Positions 15,738-22,742 of a DNA stretch of 25,673 bases are shown in pieces. The notes under the pieces are model-generated. The model saw only the letters and a list, made by a program, of their open reading frames with translations, had not been told where the DNA came from and did no database searches. Both the position numbers and the translations under genes were made by a program. Every line of letters starts with the position of its first letter. Positions within the stretch are counted from its first letter, which is position 1. This DNA comes from Actinomycetes bacterium (GTDB lineage Bacteria > Actinomycetota > Coriobacteriia > Coriobacteriales > Eggerthellaceae), in NCBI GenBank assembly GCA_023403475.1, contig JAEYEL010000204.1, forward strand, positions 1-25,673, given 5' to 3'.

Positions 15738-16898
15738 GTGATAGATTTCAGCATCACCGACGAACAAGAGCTTATGTTGGAGAACCTGCGCGAGTTCTGT
15801 GCGCGCGAGTGCACCGAAGAGCGTATCCAAAAATGGTATGCCCAGCGCTACGTAGACGAAGATGTGCGCAAGGCCTATTTGGAGGCTGGTTTCGGCTACA
15901 TGTTCATTCCCGAAGAGTACGGCGGAGTCTCTTCCGACGCCGTGACCATGGCTCTGGTAGTAACCGAGCTCATGCGCTGCACCCGTGCTACCATGCCGTT
16001 CATGTCTTACAGCCTAGCAATGTTCGACCTTTCCGAGTTCGGCACGCCCGAACTTATGAAGGAGGGCATGAAGTATTACGAGGAAACCGGCGAACAGTGC
16101 TTTTCGTTGGCTCTTTCCGAACCCTGCGCCGGCTCCGACAACATGTCCATGCAGACGGTCGCCCATTGGAACGGCGACGGCACCGTTACCCTGAACGGCG
16201 TGAAGACCATGGTCAGCTTGGCCGAGACCGCTCCGTTCACGCTCGTCATTGCCAAGGACGAAGATCCTGCCCGTGAGAACAAGAGCATGTCCATGTGGAT
16301 GTTTCCCACTAAGACCGAGGGCGTGAAGCTTTCGCCTCTGCACAAAATTGGCCAGCAGATCACGAACTTCTCCGAAATGTATCTGGACAACGTGACCATC
16401 CCCGAAAGCTGCATGCTCGGCGAAAAGGGCAACGGCTTTATCCAGCTCATGAAGAACTTCGAGCTCGAGCGCATCATGCTCGCATCGCACAGTCTGGGTC
16501 TGGCGAAGGCCGCTTTGGAAGAGGCTGCCGCCTACGCTGGCGAGCGCATCGCATTCGGCAAGCCCATCGGGCAGTTCCAGCTTATCCAGGAAAAGCTCAC
16601 CGACATGGAGATAAAGGTTCAGAACATGGAGAATCTCCTCCTCAAGACCGCGTGGGAATTCGACCAGGGCATGTCGGTTCGTTTGGACAGCGCATTGGCC
16701 AAACGCTACATTTCCATGTCCGCCACCGAGGTGTGCTCCGAAGCGCTGCAGATTATGGGCGGCATCGGCTACACCACCGAGTCGTGCGTGGGGCGTCTGT
16801 GGATCGACGCTCGCGGATCTCAGTTCGGCGGCGGCACCGACGAGATCATGGTGCATATTGCCGGACGTCAGATCATCAAAAAGTACGCTCGCAACTAA
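15738..16898 (+). CDS. Acyl-CoA dehydrogenase / enoyl-CoA reductase, CaiA-like
   Basis: Flavoenzyme of 386 aa that adds or removes the alpha-beta double bond of a CoA thioester and exchanges electrons with an ETF. The FAD/substrate signature is LALSEPCAGSD (124-134). FGKPIGQFQLIQEKLTDM (273-290) follows CaiA closely. The position that holds the catalytic Glu in medium-chain dehydrogenase (E-G-T) is Gly here (FGGGTDEI, 363-370). Instead E244 in FELERIMLA sits where isovaleryl-CoA dehydrogenase has its catalytic Glu. I chose the GTG at 15738 because AAGGAGG precedes it by 6 bases and the protein then starts IDFSITDEQE like the family. Neighbouring fixABCX favours the reductive direction, as in carnitine respiration; that is inference. 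Confidence 0.92.
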   Translation: MIDFSITDEQELMLENLREFCARECTEERIQKWYAQRYVDEDVRKAYLEAGFGYMFIPEEYGGVSSDAVTMALVVTELMRCTRATMPFMSYSLAMFDLSEFGTPELMKEGMKYYEETGEQCFSLALSEPCAGSDNMSMQTVAHWNGDGTVTLNGVKTMVSLAETAPFTLVIAKDEDPARENKSMSMWMFPTKTEGVKLSPLHKIGQQITNFSEMYLDNVTIPESCMLGEKGNGFIQLMKNFELERIMLASHSLGLAKAALEEAAAYAGERIAFGKPIGQFQLIQEKLTDMEIKVQNMENLLLKTAWEFDQGMSVRLDSALAKRYISMSATEVCSEALQIMGGIGYTTESCVGRLWIDARGSQFGGGTDEIMVHIAGRQIIKKYARN

Positions 16899-16940
16899 CG
16901 GCGTGCAAGCAGAAGAAGAAACGAGTAAGGAGGACTGCGC

Positions 16941-17708
16941 ATGAATATTGCCGTAGCAGTCAAAGTGGTTTCCGATGACCAAGACATCCAGGTCAATGTG
17001 GATAGAACGTTGAACTATTCGAACGCGAAGCCTTGCGTGAGTACCTACGACTTGAACGCTATCGAGGCGGCCGCGGTTCTGTCTAAAGAACAGGGGGCGA
17101 AGCTTTTTGCCATCACGGCAGGTGATGCATCCGCCGTCGAGAGCAAGGTTTCCAAGAATATTCTGGCACGCGGCGTGGACGAGTACGTAGCTGCCACTGA
17201 CGAGGCGTTCGCCGGCCTTGATGCTTACGCCACAGCCCGGGTGCTTGCTGCCGTGGCTGGCAAGCTTGAGGGATGCGACCTGGTCATCTGCGGCGACGGC
17301 TCTGCCGATATCTACGCTCAACAGGTGGACGTACAACTGGCCTGCGCGATGGGCGTGCCGGTTGTTACAGCCGTGAGCAAGATTACGGTCGAGGGCGGCA
17401 AAGCGATGTGCGAGCGCATGCTCGAGTCGGAGAAGGAAATCGTAGAAGTGGCGCTTCCCGCCGTCGTTTCTGTGGTTCCCGATATTGCGCTTCCGCGTAT
17501 CTGCGGAATGAAGGACATTCTTTCGGCCGGCAAGAAGCCCGTTACCAAGTACACTGCGGCTGACTTGGGCGTTGACGTTTCGTGTGGTATCGAGGTGGCG
17601 GACGTGCTTGCTCCTGAACCCATGCCGCGCAAGAAGGAGATCTTCGATGCGTCCGACGACGAGGGCGTTGAGAAATTCGTTGCGGCCATCGTCGAGTCGA
17701 TCAGGTAG
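16941..17708 (+). CDS. fixA: Electron-transfer flavoprotein beta subunit, FixA
   Basis: Beta subunit of the FixAB flavoprotein, 255 aa (E. coli FixA 256). It would pass electrons between the dehydrogenase and FixCX. The sequence tracks FixA: DDQDIQVN near the start, STYDLNAIEAA (34-44) and the nucleotide-binding CGDGSADIYAQQV (117-129), then PLPAVVSV-like and SAGKKPV segments. The ATG at 16941 follows AAGGAGG by 7 bases. It lies 42 bases after the acyl-CoA dehydrogenase gene and 13 before fixB. Whether this ETF bifurcates electrons, using NADH and ferredoxin, cannot be told by eye; FixAB groups with both capabilities exist. Confidence 0.93.
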   Translation: MNIAVAVKVVSDDQDIQVNVDRTLNYSNAKPCVSTYDLNAIEAAAVLSKEQGAKLFAITAGDASAVESKVSKNILARGVDEYVAATDEAFAGLDAYATARVLAAVAGKLEGCDLVICGDGSADIYAQQVDVQLACAMGVPVVTAVSKITVEGGKAMCERMLESEKEIVEVALPAVVSVVPDIALPRICGMKDILSAGKKPVTKYTAADLGVDVSCGIEVADVLAPEPMPRKKEIFDASDDEGVEKFVAAIVESIR

Positions 17709-17721
17709 GAAGGTGACAGAC

Positions 17722-18609
17722 ATGGTTTTCGTACTAGCTGAAACTGAAAAGGGCGCGCGCGATCTGTGCGCAGGCGCCCGCACGTTCGGCGGCGACGTGG
17801 CGCTTGTCTCCTTAAGCGACGCCACTGCTGTTGCGGGTATCGCCGACGTGGTGTATCGCATCGACGTTCCCGCCAACGCCATGGTCGAGTCGGCGGCTGC
17901 TACTGTTATAGCGCTTGTGGCCGAAAAAGGCGCCGATGTGGTGCTTGTCGAGCCCACTCGCCGCATGAAGGTTATCGCTGGAAAGCTGGCGGCTGCTCAC
18001 AAGACGAGCGTCATTTGCGATGTCAACGCTTTCGACGGCGTGATGGCGAAAAGCCTGTATTTCGGCGGCGTGGCGGCACGAAACCAAAAGAGCCTCGCCG
18101 ATACCGCTATCTTTACCTGCGGCGCTGCTCCTTTCGGCGATGCTTCGGCTTCCGGCACCGATGTTATGGAGGACGTGCCGTTTGCAACCGAAGAGGGTCC
18201 TGTGCTCGTATCGCGCGAGGCTTTGCCCGCATCCGATGTGAACTTGGCTGCCGCCAAACGCATCGTCGCTGCCGGTCGTGGCTTTGCCGCCGAGGAAGAC
18301 CTGCAGATGGCACGCGACTTCGCGGCTGCCATCGGAGGCGAGCTGGGCTGCACACGCCCGCTTACCGAGGCCGAGGACTGGATGCCTCGCGAAGCGTACA
18401 TCGGCATTTCCGGCCTCATGCTTTCTCCCGAGATCTACGTGGGCATCGGTGTTTCCGGTCAGATGCAGCACATGGTAGGTGTCAACAGCGCCAAGGTGGC
18501 GTTCGCCATTAACAAGGATAAAAACGCCCCCATCTTCAACCAGATTGATTACGGCTTGGTGGGCGATCTCAACGCGGTTCTTCCCGTCATCAATGCGAAG
18601 CTGGCGTAA
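17722..18609 (+). CDS. fixB: Electron-transfer flavoprotein alpha subunit, FixB
   Basis: Alpha subunit of the FixAB flavoprotein, 295 aa, slightly shorter than E. coli FixB. The N-terminal domain (1-165) is followed by the FAD domain: GRGF (185-188), TRPL (211-214), SGQMQHMVG (245-253), and INKDKNAPIFNQIDYGLVGD (263-282), which binds the FAD in ETF-alpha proteins. The ATG at 17722 is preceded by AGGAAGGTG; an earlier in-frame start would overlap fixA by 137 bases. The gene lies 13 bases after fixA and is followed by a GC-rich hairpin before fixC. The call is firm as ETF-alpha, with the Fix subgroup supported by neighbours. Confidence 0.93.
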   Translation: MVFVLAETEKGARDLCAGARTFGGDVALVSLSDATAVAGIADVVYRIDVPANAMVESAAATVIALVAEKGADVVLVEPTRRMKVIAGKLAAAHKTSVICDVNAFDGVMAKSLYFGGVAARNQKSLADTAIFTCGAAPFGDASASGTDVMEDVPFATEEGPVLVSREALPASDVNLAAAKRIVAAGRGFAAEEDLQMARDFAAAIGGELGCTRPLTEAEDWMPREAYIGISGLMLSPEIYVGIGVSGQMQHMVGVNSAKVAFAINKDKNAPIFNQIDYGLVGDLNAVLPVINAKLA

Positions 18610-18634
18610 GCGGAGAAGCTTTTCTGCGCGAAAA

Positions 18635-18656
18635 GGCGCCCGCTTTTGCGGGCGCC
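18635..18656 (+). other. GC-rich hairpin between fixB and fixC
   Basis: GGCGCCCGC (18635-18643) and GCGGGCGCC (18648-18656) form a perfect 9-bp stem with a TTTT loop. On the plus strand no T tract follows, so a full terminator is unlikely. It may stabilise the fixAB message or weaken fixCX expression. Confidence 0.6.
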
Positions 18657-18698
18657 CCTGTAAAACGGCACACAATCGGCAAAGAGAGGAGCGGCCAC

Positions 18699-19994
18699 AT
18701 GTCCGAAGAAGATGCCTTTGACGCAGTTGTCGTGGGCGCGGGCAGCGCAGGGTGCGTTGCTGCGTACACGCTTGCGAAGGCTGGTAAATCGGTGCTCGTT
18801 GTAGAGCGTGGCAACTTCGCAGGCGCGAAGAATATGACGGGCGGGCGCGTATACACGCATTCGCTCAAGAAGGTGTTTCCCGATTTCGAGAAGAGCGCAC
18901 CGCTCGAACGTAAGATCACGCACGAGAAGATCTCGTTCATGGCGCCCGATGCGAACTTCACGATCGATTTTACCGGCAAAGGCTTGGGCGTTGAGGGCAA
19001 GGATGCTTACAGCGTGCTGCATGCCCAATTCAATCCGTGGCTGGCAGAACAGGCGGAAAACGCAGGAGCCGATTTTATCTACGGTATCCGCGTGGACGAT
19101 CTCATCGTGCGCGACGGCAAGGTGTGCGGCGTTGTTGCCGGCGAGGACGAGCTTGAGGCACGCGTGACCATTCTGGCCGACGGATGCAACTCGCTGCTCG
19201 CTCAGAAAATTGGCATGGCGACCGAGCCGCAGCTCGTGCAAATGGCGGTTGGCGCCAAAGAGGTCATAGAGCTTCCTGCGGAAGTTATAGAAGACAGGTT
19301 CCAGTGCAACCCGGGCGAGGGTGCATCGTGGCTGTTCGCTGGCGATTCCACGCACGGACACGTTGGCGGCGGCTTTTTGTATACCAACAAGAACTCCGTT
19401 TCGATCGGCTTGGTTGCCACGCTTTCCGACCTTATCACGGCGGAAACCCCGGTCTATCAGATGCTCGAAGACTTCAAGAGCCACGATGCCGTTCGTCCGC
19501 TGCTCAAAGGCGGCAAGATGATCGAGTATTCGGGGCATTTGGTTCCCGAAGGCGGCTACCATATGATTCCGAAGCTCATCGGCGACGGCGTCCTCGTTAC
19601 GGGCGACGCGGCCATGCTCTGCATAAACCTGGGCTATTCTGTGCGCGGAATCGACTTCGCCATCGCTTCCGGTGAAATGGCCGCCCAAGCTGCCGTTTCC
19701 GCAGTGGATGCGGGCGATGTAAGTGCCGCTGGTCTTGCATCCTACCAAACATTGCTCGAGAACAGCTTCGTTCTGAAAGATCTCAAGCAGTTTCAGAGGT
19801 TTCCGCACACCATGGAATCGACAAAGCATCTGTTCAAAGGGTATCCCGAAATGGTGCGCGACATGATGCTCGCCATGTTCGTTGTGGACGGAACGCCGGT
19901 CGAGCCTATCAAGAAGAAGCTTATGCGCCCTGTAAAGGAGATCGGTCTTATGACTGTTGCCAAGGAAATGATGGGGATGGTGAAGTCGCTATGA
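18699..19994 (+). CDS. fixC: ETF:quinone oxidoreductase-like flavoprotein, FixC
   Basis: Membrane-associated flavoprotein of 431 aa that, with FixX, links FixAB to the quinone pool. The FAD-binding Rossmann motif is VVVGAGSAGC (G13/G15/G18), with the ribose-binding E36 in VVERGN and the following AGAKNMTGGR, which is near identical to E. coli FixC. A C-terminal GD motif appears in LVTGDAAMLCINLGYSVRGID (about 304-324; residues approximate). The iron-sulfur domain of eukaryotic ETF-QO is absent and is supplied by FixX, the usual bacterial split. The ATG at 18699 follows AGAGGAG. The last codons overlap the fixX start by 4 bases. FixC is a better match than geranylgeranyl reductases because of the neighbours. 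Confidence 0.94.
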   Translation: MSEEDAFDAVVVGAGSAGCVAAYTLAKAGKSVLVVERGNFAGAKNMTGGRVYTHSLKKVFPDFEKSAPLERKITHEKISFMAPDANFTIDFTGKGLGVEGKDAYSVLHAQFNPWLAEQAENAGADFIYGIRVDDLIVRDGKVCGVVAGEDELEARVTILADGCNSLLAQKIGMATEPQLVQMAVGAKEVIELPAEVIEDRFQCNPGEGASWLFAGDSTHGHVGGGFLYTNKNSVSIGLVATLSDLITAETPVYQMLEDFKSHDAVRPLLKGGKMIEYSGHLVPEGGYHMIPKLIGDGVLVTGDAAMLCINLGYSVRGIDFAIASGEMAAQAAVSAVDAGDVSAAGLASYQTLLENSFVLKDLKQFQRFPHTMESTKHLFKGYPEMVRDMMLAMFVVDGTPVEPIKKKLMRPVKEIGLMTVAKEMMGMVKSL

Positions 19995-20275
19995 TCACGG
20001 TCAACGTCGACTCGAAGCTTTCTTCCGACAAGTTCTACGTGGACGAGAGCAATGCGCATATTGAACTAGTGGAAAACCCCTCGAAGGAGGAGTTCGGCAA
20101 GCTGGTTCTGGCATGCCCTGCGGCATTGTACAAATACGGTGAGAACGGCGAGATGCTTTTCGATTACGCTGGCTGTCTCGAATGCGGAACATGCCGCCTC
20201 ATCTGCGGGAAAACCATTTTGAAGAAATGGGAGTACCCGCAGGGAACCATGGGCATCGAGTACCGCTGGGGCTAG
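19991..20275 (+). CDS. fixX: Ferredoxin-like protein FixX
   Basis: Iron-sulfur protein of 94 aa (E. coli FixX 95), the ferredoxin part of the split ETF:quinone oxidoreductase. Cysteines C42 (ACPAALY), C62, C65 and C68 (GCLECGTC) give the expected [4Fe-4S] ligand set; C72 is an extra. The C-terminal WEYPQGTMGIEYRWG matches FixX nearly exactly. It overlaps the fixC stop (ATGA), which indicates coupled translation. It is the last gene of the locus and is followed by an inverted repeat facing the convergent MerR gene. Confidence 0.95.
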   Translation: MITVNVDSKLSSDKFYVDESNAHIELVENPSKEEFGKLVLACPAALYKYGENGEMLFDYAGCLECGTCRLICGKTILKKWEYPQGTMGIEYRWG

Positions 20276-20304
20276 GGTGCATTGCCGCCAATCGGGATGA
20301 GGCT

Positions 20305-20349
20305 ACGGCGGCACCCCTTTGATCTGTTCGGTTGAAGGGGCACCGCCGT
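20305..20349. terminator. Inverted repeat between fixX and merR (candidate bidirectional terminator)
   Basis: ACGGCGGCACCCCTT (20305-20319) pairs with 20335-20349 over 15 positions with two internal C-A mismatches, around a 15-base loop. No good T tract follows on either strand, so efficiency is doubtful. It sits 29 bases past the fixX stop and overlaps the merR stop codon. Confidence 0.5.
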
Positions 20350-21200
20350 CAGGCTATACTATTCGCACGGGGGGGGGCGCAGTATTCACAGTCGCCCTCG
20401 AAGGGAACCCATCCTTGGTACATGCTGTGGAAAGCCCCGTCGTTCGAGCGCGTCATGAGCACTGCGCTCGCGAATGGATCGCCGGAAAGCCTCAGGTTCT
20501 TCTCTTCGAGAAACTCAAGGGCGGGCTGGAACATGTCGATGCAAAGCTCCCGTTGGGAACCCGAATGGAAAAACGTGACCAAGCACTTTTGAGACGGGAT
20601 ATGGATGGTTCCCTCAAGCAGCGATTCGTCGAGACCGCCTATGTTGGAATCATGCACGATCAGCCCGTAGCGCAAGCGGCTTTTTCCGTCCATGGTTTCG
20701 AAGAGCCCGCCCGAAGTGGCGAAGGGAACGAGCTCTATCCATGTGCGGTAGAGATCGACGCGATCATCCATGATATCGTAGCTGTTCTGGGTTTCGATGA
20801 TGTGCATGGAAGGGCTGTACTCTATGCGGAACTTGCCGATGTTGTTCATGGCGTCCTTCATGCGGTAAAGATCCCATTTCATTTGCTCGAGCAGGCGCTT
20901 TTCCTCGCGGATATTGTTTATGAGATCCTCTTTCTTCTGCTCCATGAGGCTTGCTATCTCGTTGGTGTTGAGGGAATCGAACGCTTTGACGGTTTCGGCG
21001 AGCGTGAACCCGTAACGGCGGTACGCTCGCGCCCGTATGAGCATGTGCACATCCCACGCATCGTAGAGACGGTAGCCTGAAACGGGGGACTTATCGGGAG
21101 AAATGATGCCCTCATGCTCGTAGTAGCGAAGTGCTTCGGAGGTCATCCCCATAAGCTCCGAGATCTTGCCGATCTTGTACTTCCTTCGTTCTGCCGTCAT
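20349..21200 (-). CDS. MerR-family transcriptional regulator with C-terminal effector domain
   Basis: DNA-binding regulator of 283 aa. The N-terminal MerR helix-turn-helix/wing (about 8-75) shows YKIGKISELMGMTSEALRYY, a GII-P-KSPVSGYRLYD wing and an RRYGFTLAE segment. A coiled-coil dimerisation helix follows (about 79-121, EQKKEDLINNIREEKRLLEQ). The last 160 residues resemble the effector-binding half of BltR/BmrR-like members, ending FEGDCEYCAPP. The ATG at 21200 is preceded by GAAGGGG; a start 78 bases earlier lacks a good site. It converges on fixX, so it is the natural candidate to control the cai-like locus in response to its acid or acyl-CoA. The effector is unknown. A run of nine C near the 3' end is noted separately. 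Confidence 0.9.
   Translation of the reverse strand: MTAERRKYKIGKISELMGMTSEALRYYEHEGIISPDKSPVSGYRLYDAWDVHMLIRARAYRRYGFTLAETVKAFDSLNTNEIASLMEQKKEDLINNIREEKRLLEQMKWDLYRMKDAMNNIGKFRIEYSPSMHIIETQNSYDIMDDRVDLYRTWIELVPFATSGGLFETMDGKSRLRYGLIVHDSNIGGLDESLLEGTIHIPSQKCLVTFFHSGSQRELCIDMFQPALEFLEEKNLRLSGDPFASAVLMTRSNDGAFHSMYQGWVPFEGDCEYCAPPRANSIA
20369..20377 (-). repeat. Homopolymeric C9 tract in the merR 3' end
   Basis: Nine consecutive G on the plus strand (C9 in the gene) encode the Ala-Pro-Pro-Arg junction, 6 codons before the stop. A slip would change only the last few residues and the stop position. It could also be a sequencing error site. Confidence 0.9.
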
Positions 21201-21261
21201 GCGCGCCCCTTCGCTTTCTCGATGAACGTGGCTCGCATTCTGCACTGCACGTAAGCAAGCG

Positions 21262-21278
21262 ATGTCGAAACGCGACAT
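21262..21278. promoter_or_regulatory. Candidate operator upstream of merR
   Basis: ATGTCG-AAACG-CGACAT (21262-21278) is a perfect 6-bp-arm inverted repeat, 62 bases upstream of the merR start. It is the only strong dyad in the gap and may serve autoregulation. In the same gap, plus-strand TTCAAGTGC (about 21304) resembles TTCAAGCGC in the caiB promoter spacer; this is a weak similarity. Confidence 0.4.
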
Positions 21279-21543
21279 TGAATCCCCTTCGGAAGCTTAT
21301 GGTTTCAAGTGCAAGCGTGCTGTGCGAACCGCGTTTTTTGCAAGACTGTGCCAGAAGTTCGTTTAGTCACAGCGTCGAAACAGAGCGTATTCTAGCAGAT
21401 AGGTGTCTGAAAAGAGGTGAGAACGGGTGGTTTACACCATTTACGCCTACTTTCTTGCAACGGATTTTCGACGGCTGCTTCCGACCGTTTCCGATTGCTC
21501 GCGCACTGACGGAGGATTTTGAATAAAAGGATAGGTACCGCCG
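21279..21543. other. Intergenic region between merR and the small Cys-rich gene
   Basis: Between the merR start (21200) and 21543 no convincing gene is seen; the open frames here lack ribosome-binding sites. A few short dyads occur, for example GGTGGTTTACACC near 21427. No clear -10/-35 pair was found for the plus-strand small gene. Confidence 0.5.
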
Positions 21544-21747
21544 ATGGAAAAGAAGATGAATCAAACCTATGAAAACGACGTTACGGGCAAGGGCATGCGT
21601 GCACGAACCCAAAGCGAGCGCGACGCGAGAGGGTGTCTGTGCAGACGCTGCACAGGCTGTTTCCGCTGTTCGTTCCGTAAAAAGCAGATAGAGGAAGCGA
21701 ACGCTCGCAAGCTCGAAGCGCCAAAGGGCGGTTCGCCTTTTGGCTGA
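21544..21747 (+). CDS. Small Cys-rich basic protein, hypothetical
   Basis: Not recognised. The product is 67 aa. A basic stretch (MRARTQSERDARG) is followed by a five-cysteine block CLCRRCTGCFRC (C31, C33, C36, C39, C42) and a Lys/Glu/Arg helix (RKKQIEEANARK). The cysteine spacing could bind zinc or an iron-sulfur cluster. AAGGATAGG lies 8 bases before the ATG at 21544, which supports translation; a second ATG four codons on has no better site. The last codons overlap an 11-bp hairpin (21720-21744, one G-T pair) without a T tract. It stands between merR and a convergent lipid kinase gene. Coding status is moderate because of the size. Confidence 0.55.
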   Translation: MEKKMNQTYENDVTGKGMRARTQSERDARGCLCRRCTGCFRCSFRKKQIEEANARKLEAPKGGSPFG

Positions 21748-21776
21748 TGCATGTGGGAGGCGGCGCGGGGCATGCC

Positions 21777-22691
21777 CTACGCCTTCGCGCCGAAAATCTC
21801 CTCGCATTCTTCGGATACGACGAAGCGTGCGGCCTTCGGCATGATGCGCGCCGAAAAAGGGGTCATGATGCGCGTGGCCTCGCCGTCGTATTGGACTTCC
21901 ATAGGCGGGTCTGCCACCACGTGCACGCTGCGCGCGTGGTGTATTTCCAAGGAATCGGTGCGGTCGGGGAAATCTCCCGTGCGATCGAGCAAGCCCGCCA
22001 ACACGGCGGGAATGAGCCCGAAGGCGTTTTCCGCATGCAAGACGACCACGTCCAAAAGGCCGTCGCGCGGCTGGTTTTCGTGCGTGACCGATATATCGAA
22101 CTGAATCTTTGCGAAGTTGACGATGAGGATGCCTAGCCCCTCGCTCTCCACGGTCTTTCCATCTAGGTCTATGGTGAGCTTGGCGGTTTGCGGAAGGGGG
22201 TTTGAAATGGCGGCCGAGAAGTAAGCCATGGGGCCGAGCAGGCGCTTCGCCGGTTCGGCACCGTGCATGATGGCCGCGTCGTAGCCTGCGCCCGCCATGA
22301 TGCCGAAACCGAAACGCTTTCCGCCCACCTCGATTTCGCCCAAATCGAAATCGAGCGTCCTTCCCGCACGCAGCATCTTGGCAAGCGCGTGCGGTTCGTT
22401 GGGGGACGCTAGGTTCAAAGCGAGCAGGTTGGCCGTTCCTGCGGGGAAGGGAAGCACGGGTATGCCTGTGTTCGCCAGAAGGTAGCTTACCGTGGCCACC
22501 GTGCCGTCGCCGCCGCTTGCCACCACGGCGTCGAAGCCGGGGGCATCATCGAGCATGGTGCGCAGGTCGGTGGTTCCGTCGGTCGAGCGGATGCACACCT
22601 CGTCGGAGTCGCGCACGAACGAGCGGATGAAGTCGTAGATGGCGCCTTCGCCGTAGCCGGAGACAAGATTGTTTATGATGAGAAGTTTCAC
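21777..22691 (-). CDS. Diacylglycerol kinase-family lipid kinase
   Basis: Kinase of the DagK/YegS/LCB5 family, 304 aa, that would phosphorylate diacylglycerol or a related lipid at the membrane. The N-terminal catalytic domain starts KLLIINNLVSGYG, and the nucleotide-binding GGDGT occurs in VVASGGDGTVATV near 63-75. PFPAGTANLLA then provides the second conserved loop. The C-terminal beta-rich half holds GLLDVVVLHA and the late VQYDGEA, where family members have an acidic DGE. The start is GTG at 22691, preceded by GAAAGGA at 4 bases; an in-frame upstream start would run into the divergent RNase D gene. The exact lipid is unknown. It is transcribed away from rnd with only 51 bases between the starts. 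Confidence 0.9.
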   Translation of the reverse strand: MKLLIINNLVSGYGEGAIYDFIRSFVRDSDEVCIRSTDGTTDLRTMLDDAPGFDAVVASGGDGTVATVSYLLANTGIPVLPFPAGTANLLALNLASPNEPHALAKMLRAGRTLDFDLGEIEVGGKRFGFGIMAGAGYDAAIMHGAEPAKRLLGPMAYFSAAISNPLPQTAKLTIDLDGKTVESEGLGILIVNFAKIQFDISVTHENQPRDGLLDVVVLHAENAFGLIPAVLAGLLDRTGDFPDRTDSLEIHHARSVHVVADPPMEVQYDGEATRIMTPFSARIMPKAARFVVSEECEEIFGAKA

Positions 22692-22715
22692 AAAAGTCCT
22701 TTCTCTTGCTATTAT
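22687..22715 (+). promoter_or_regulatory. Candidate rnd promoter
   Basis: TTCACA (22687-22692) and TATTAT (22710-22715) are separated by 17 bases, which would place transcription start near 22722, about 21 bases before the rnd ATG. The -35 overlaps the GTG start of the divergent lipid kinase gene. Confidence 0.45.
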
Positions 22716-22742
22716 GCATAGTACAACATTGCGCATGCCGAT

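Noticed and set aside
16014..17966. Long open frame on the minus strand across the acyl-CoA dehydrogenase, fixA and fixB genes
   Set aside because: It is antisense to well-supported genes, spans several of them and their ribosome-binding sites, and its translation matches no family. GC-rich codon bias produces such antisense frames.
18635..18656. Terminator between fixB and fixC
   Set aside because: The plus strand has a perfect stem but no T tract. The minus strand has four Ts, but no minus-strand gene lies there to be terminated.
9681..20275. Calling the central locus a carnitine operon
   Set aside because: CaiB, CaiC, CaiA and FixABCX homologues are present, but the hydratase CaiD, CaiE and BCCT transporter CaiT are not seen, and the transporters are OFA-type. 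The substrate cannot be inferred as carnitine from these genes.
21367..21807. Minus-strand open frame overlapping the Cys-rich gene and the lipid kinase end
   Set aside because: No ribosome-binding site, overlap with a better-supported gene and a composition typical of antisense translation.
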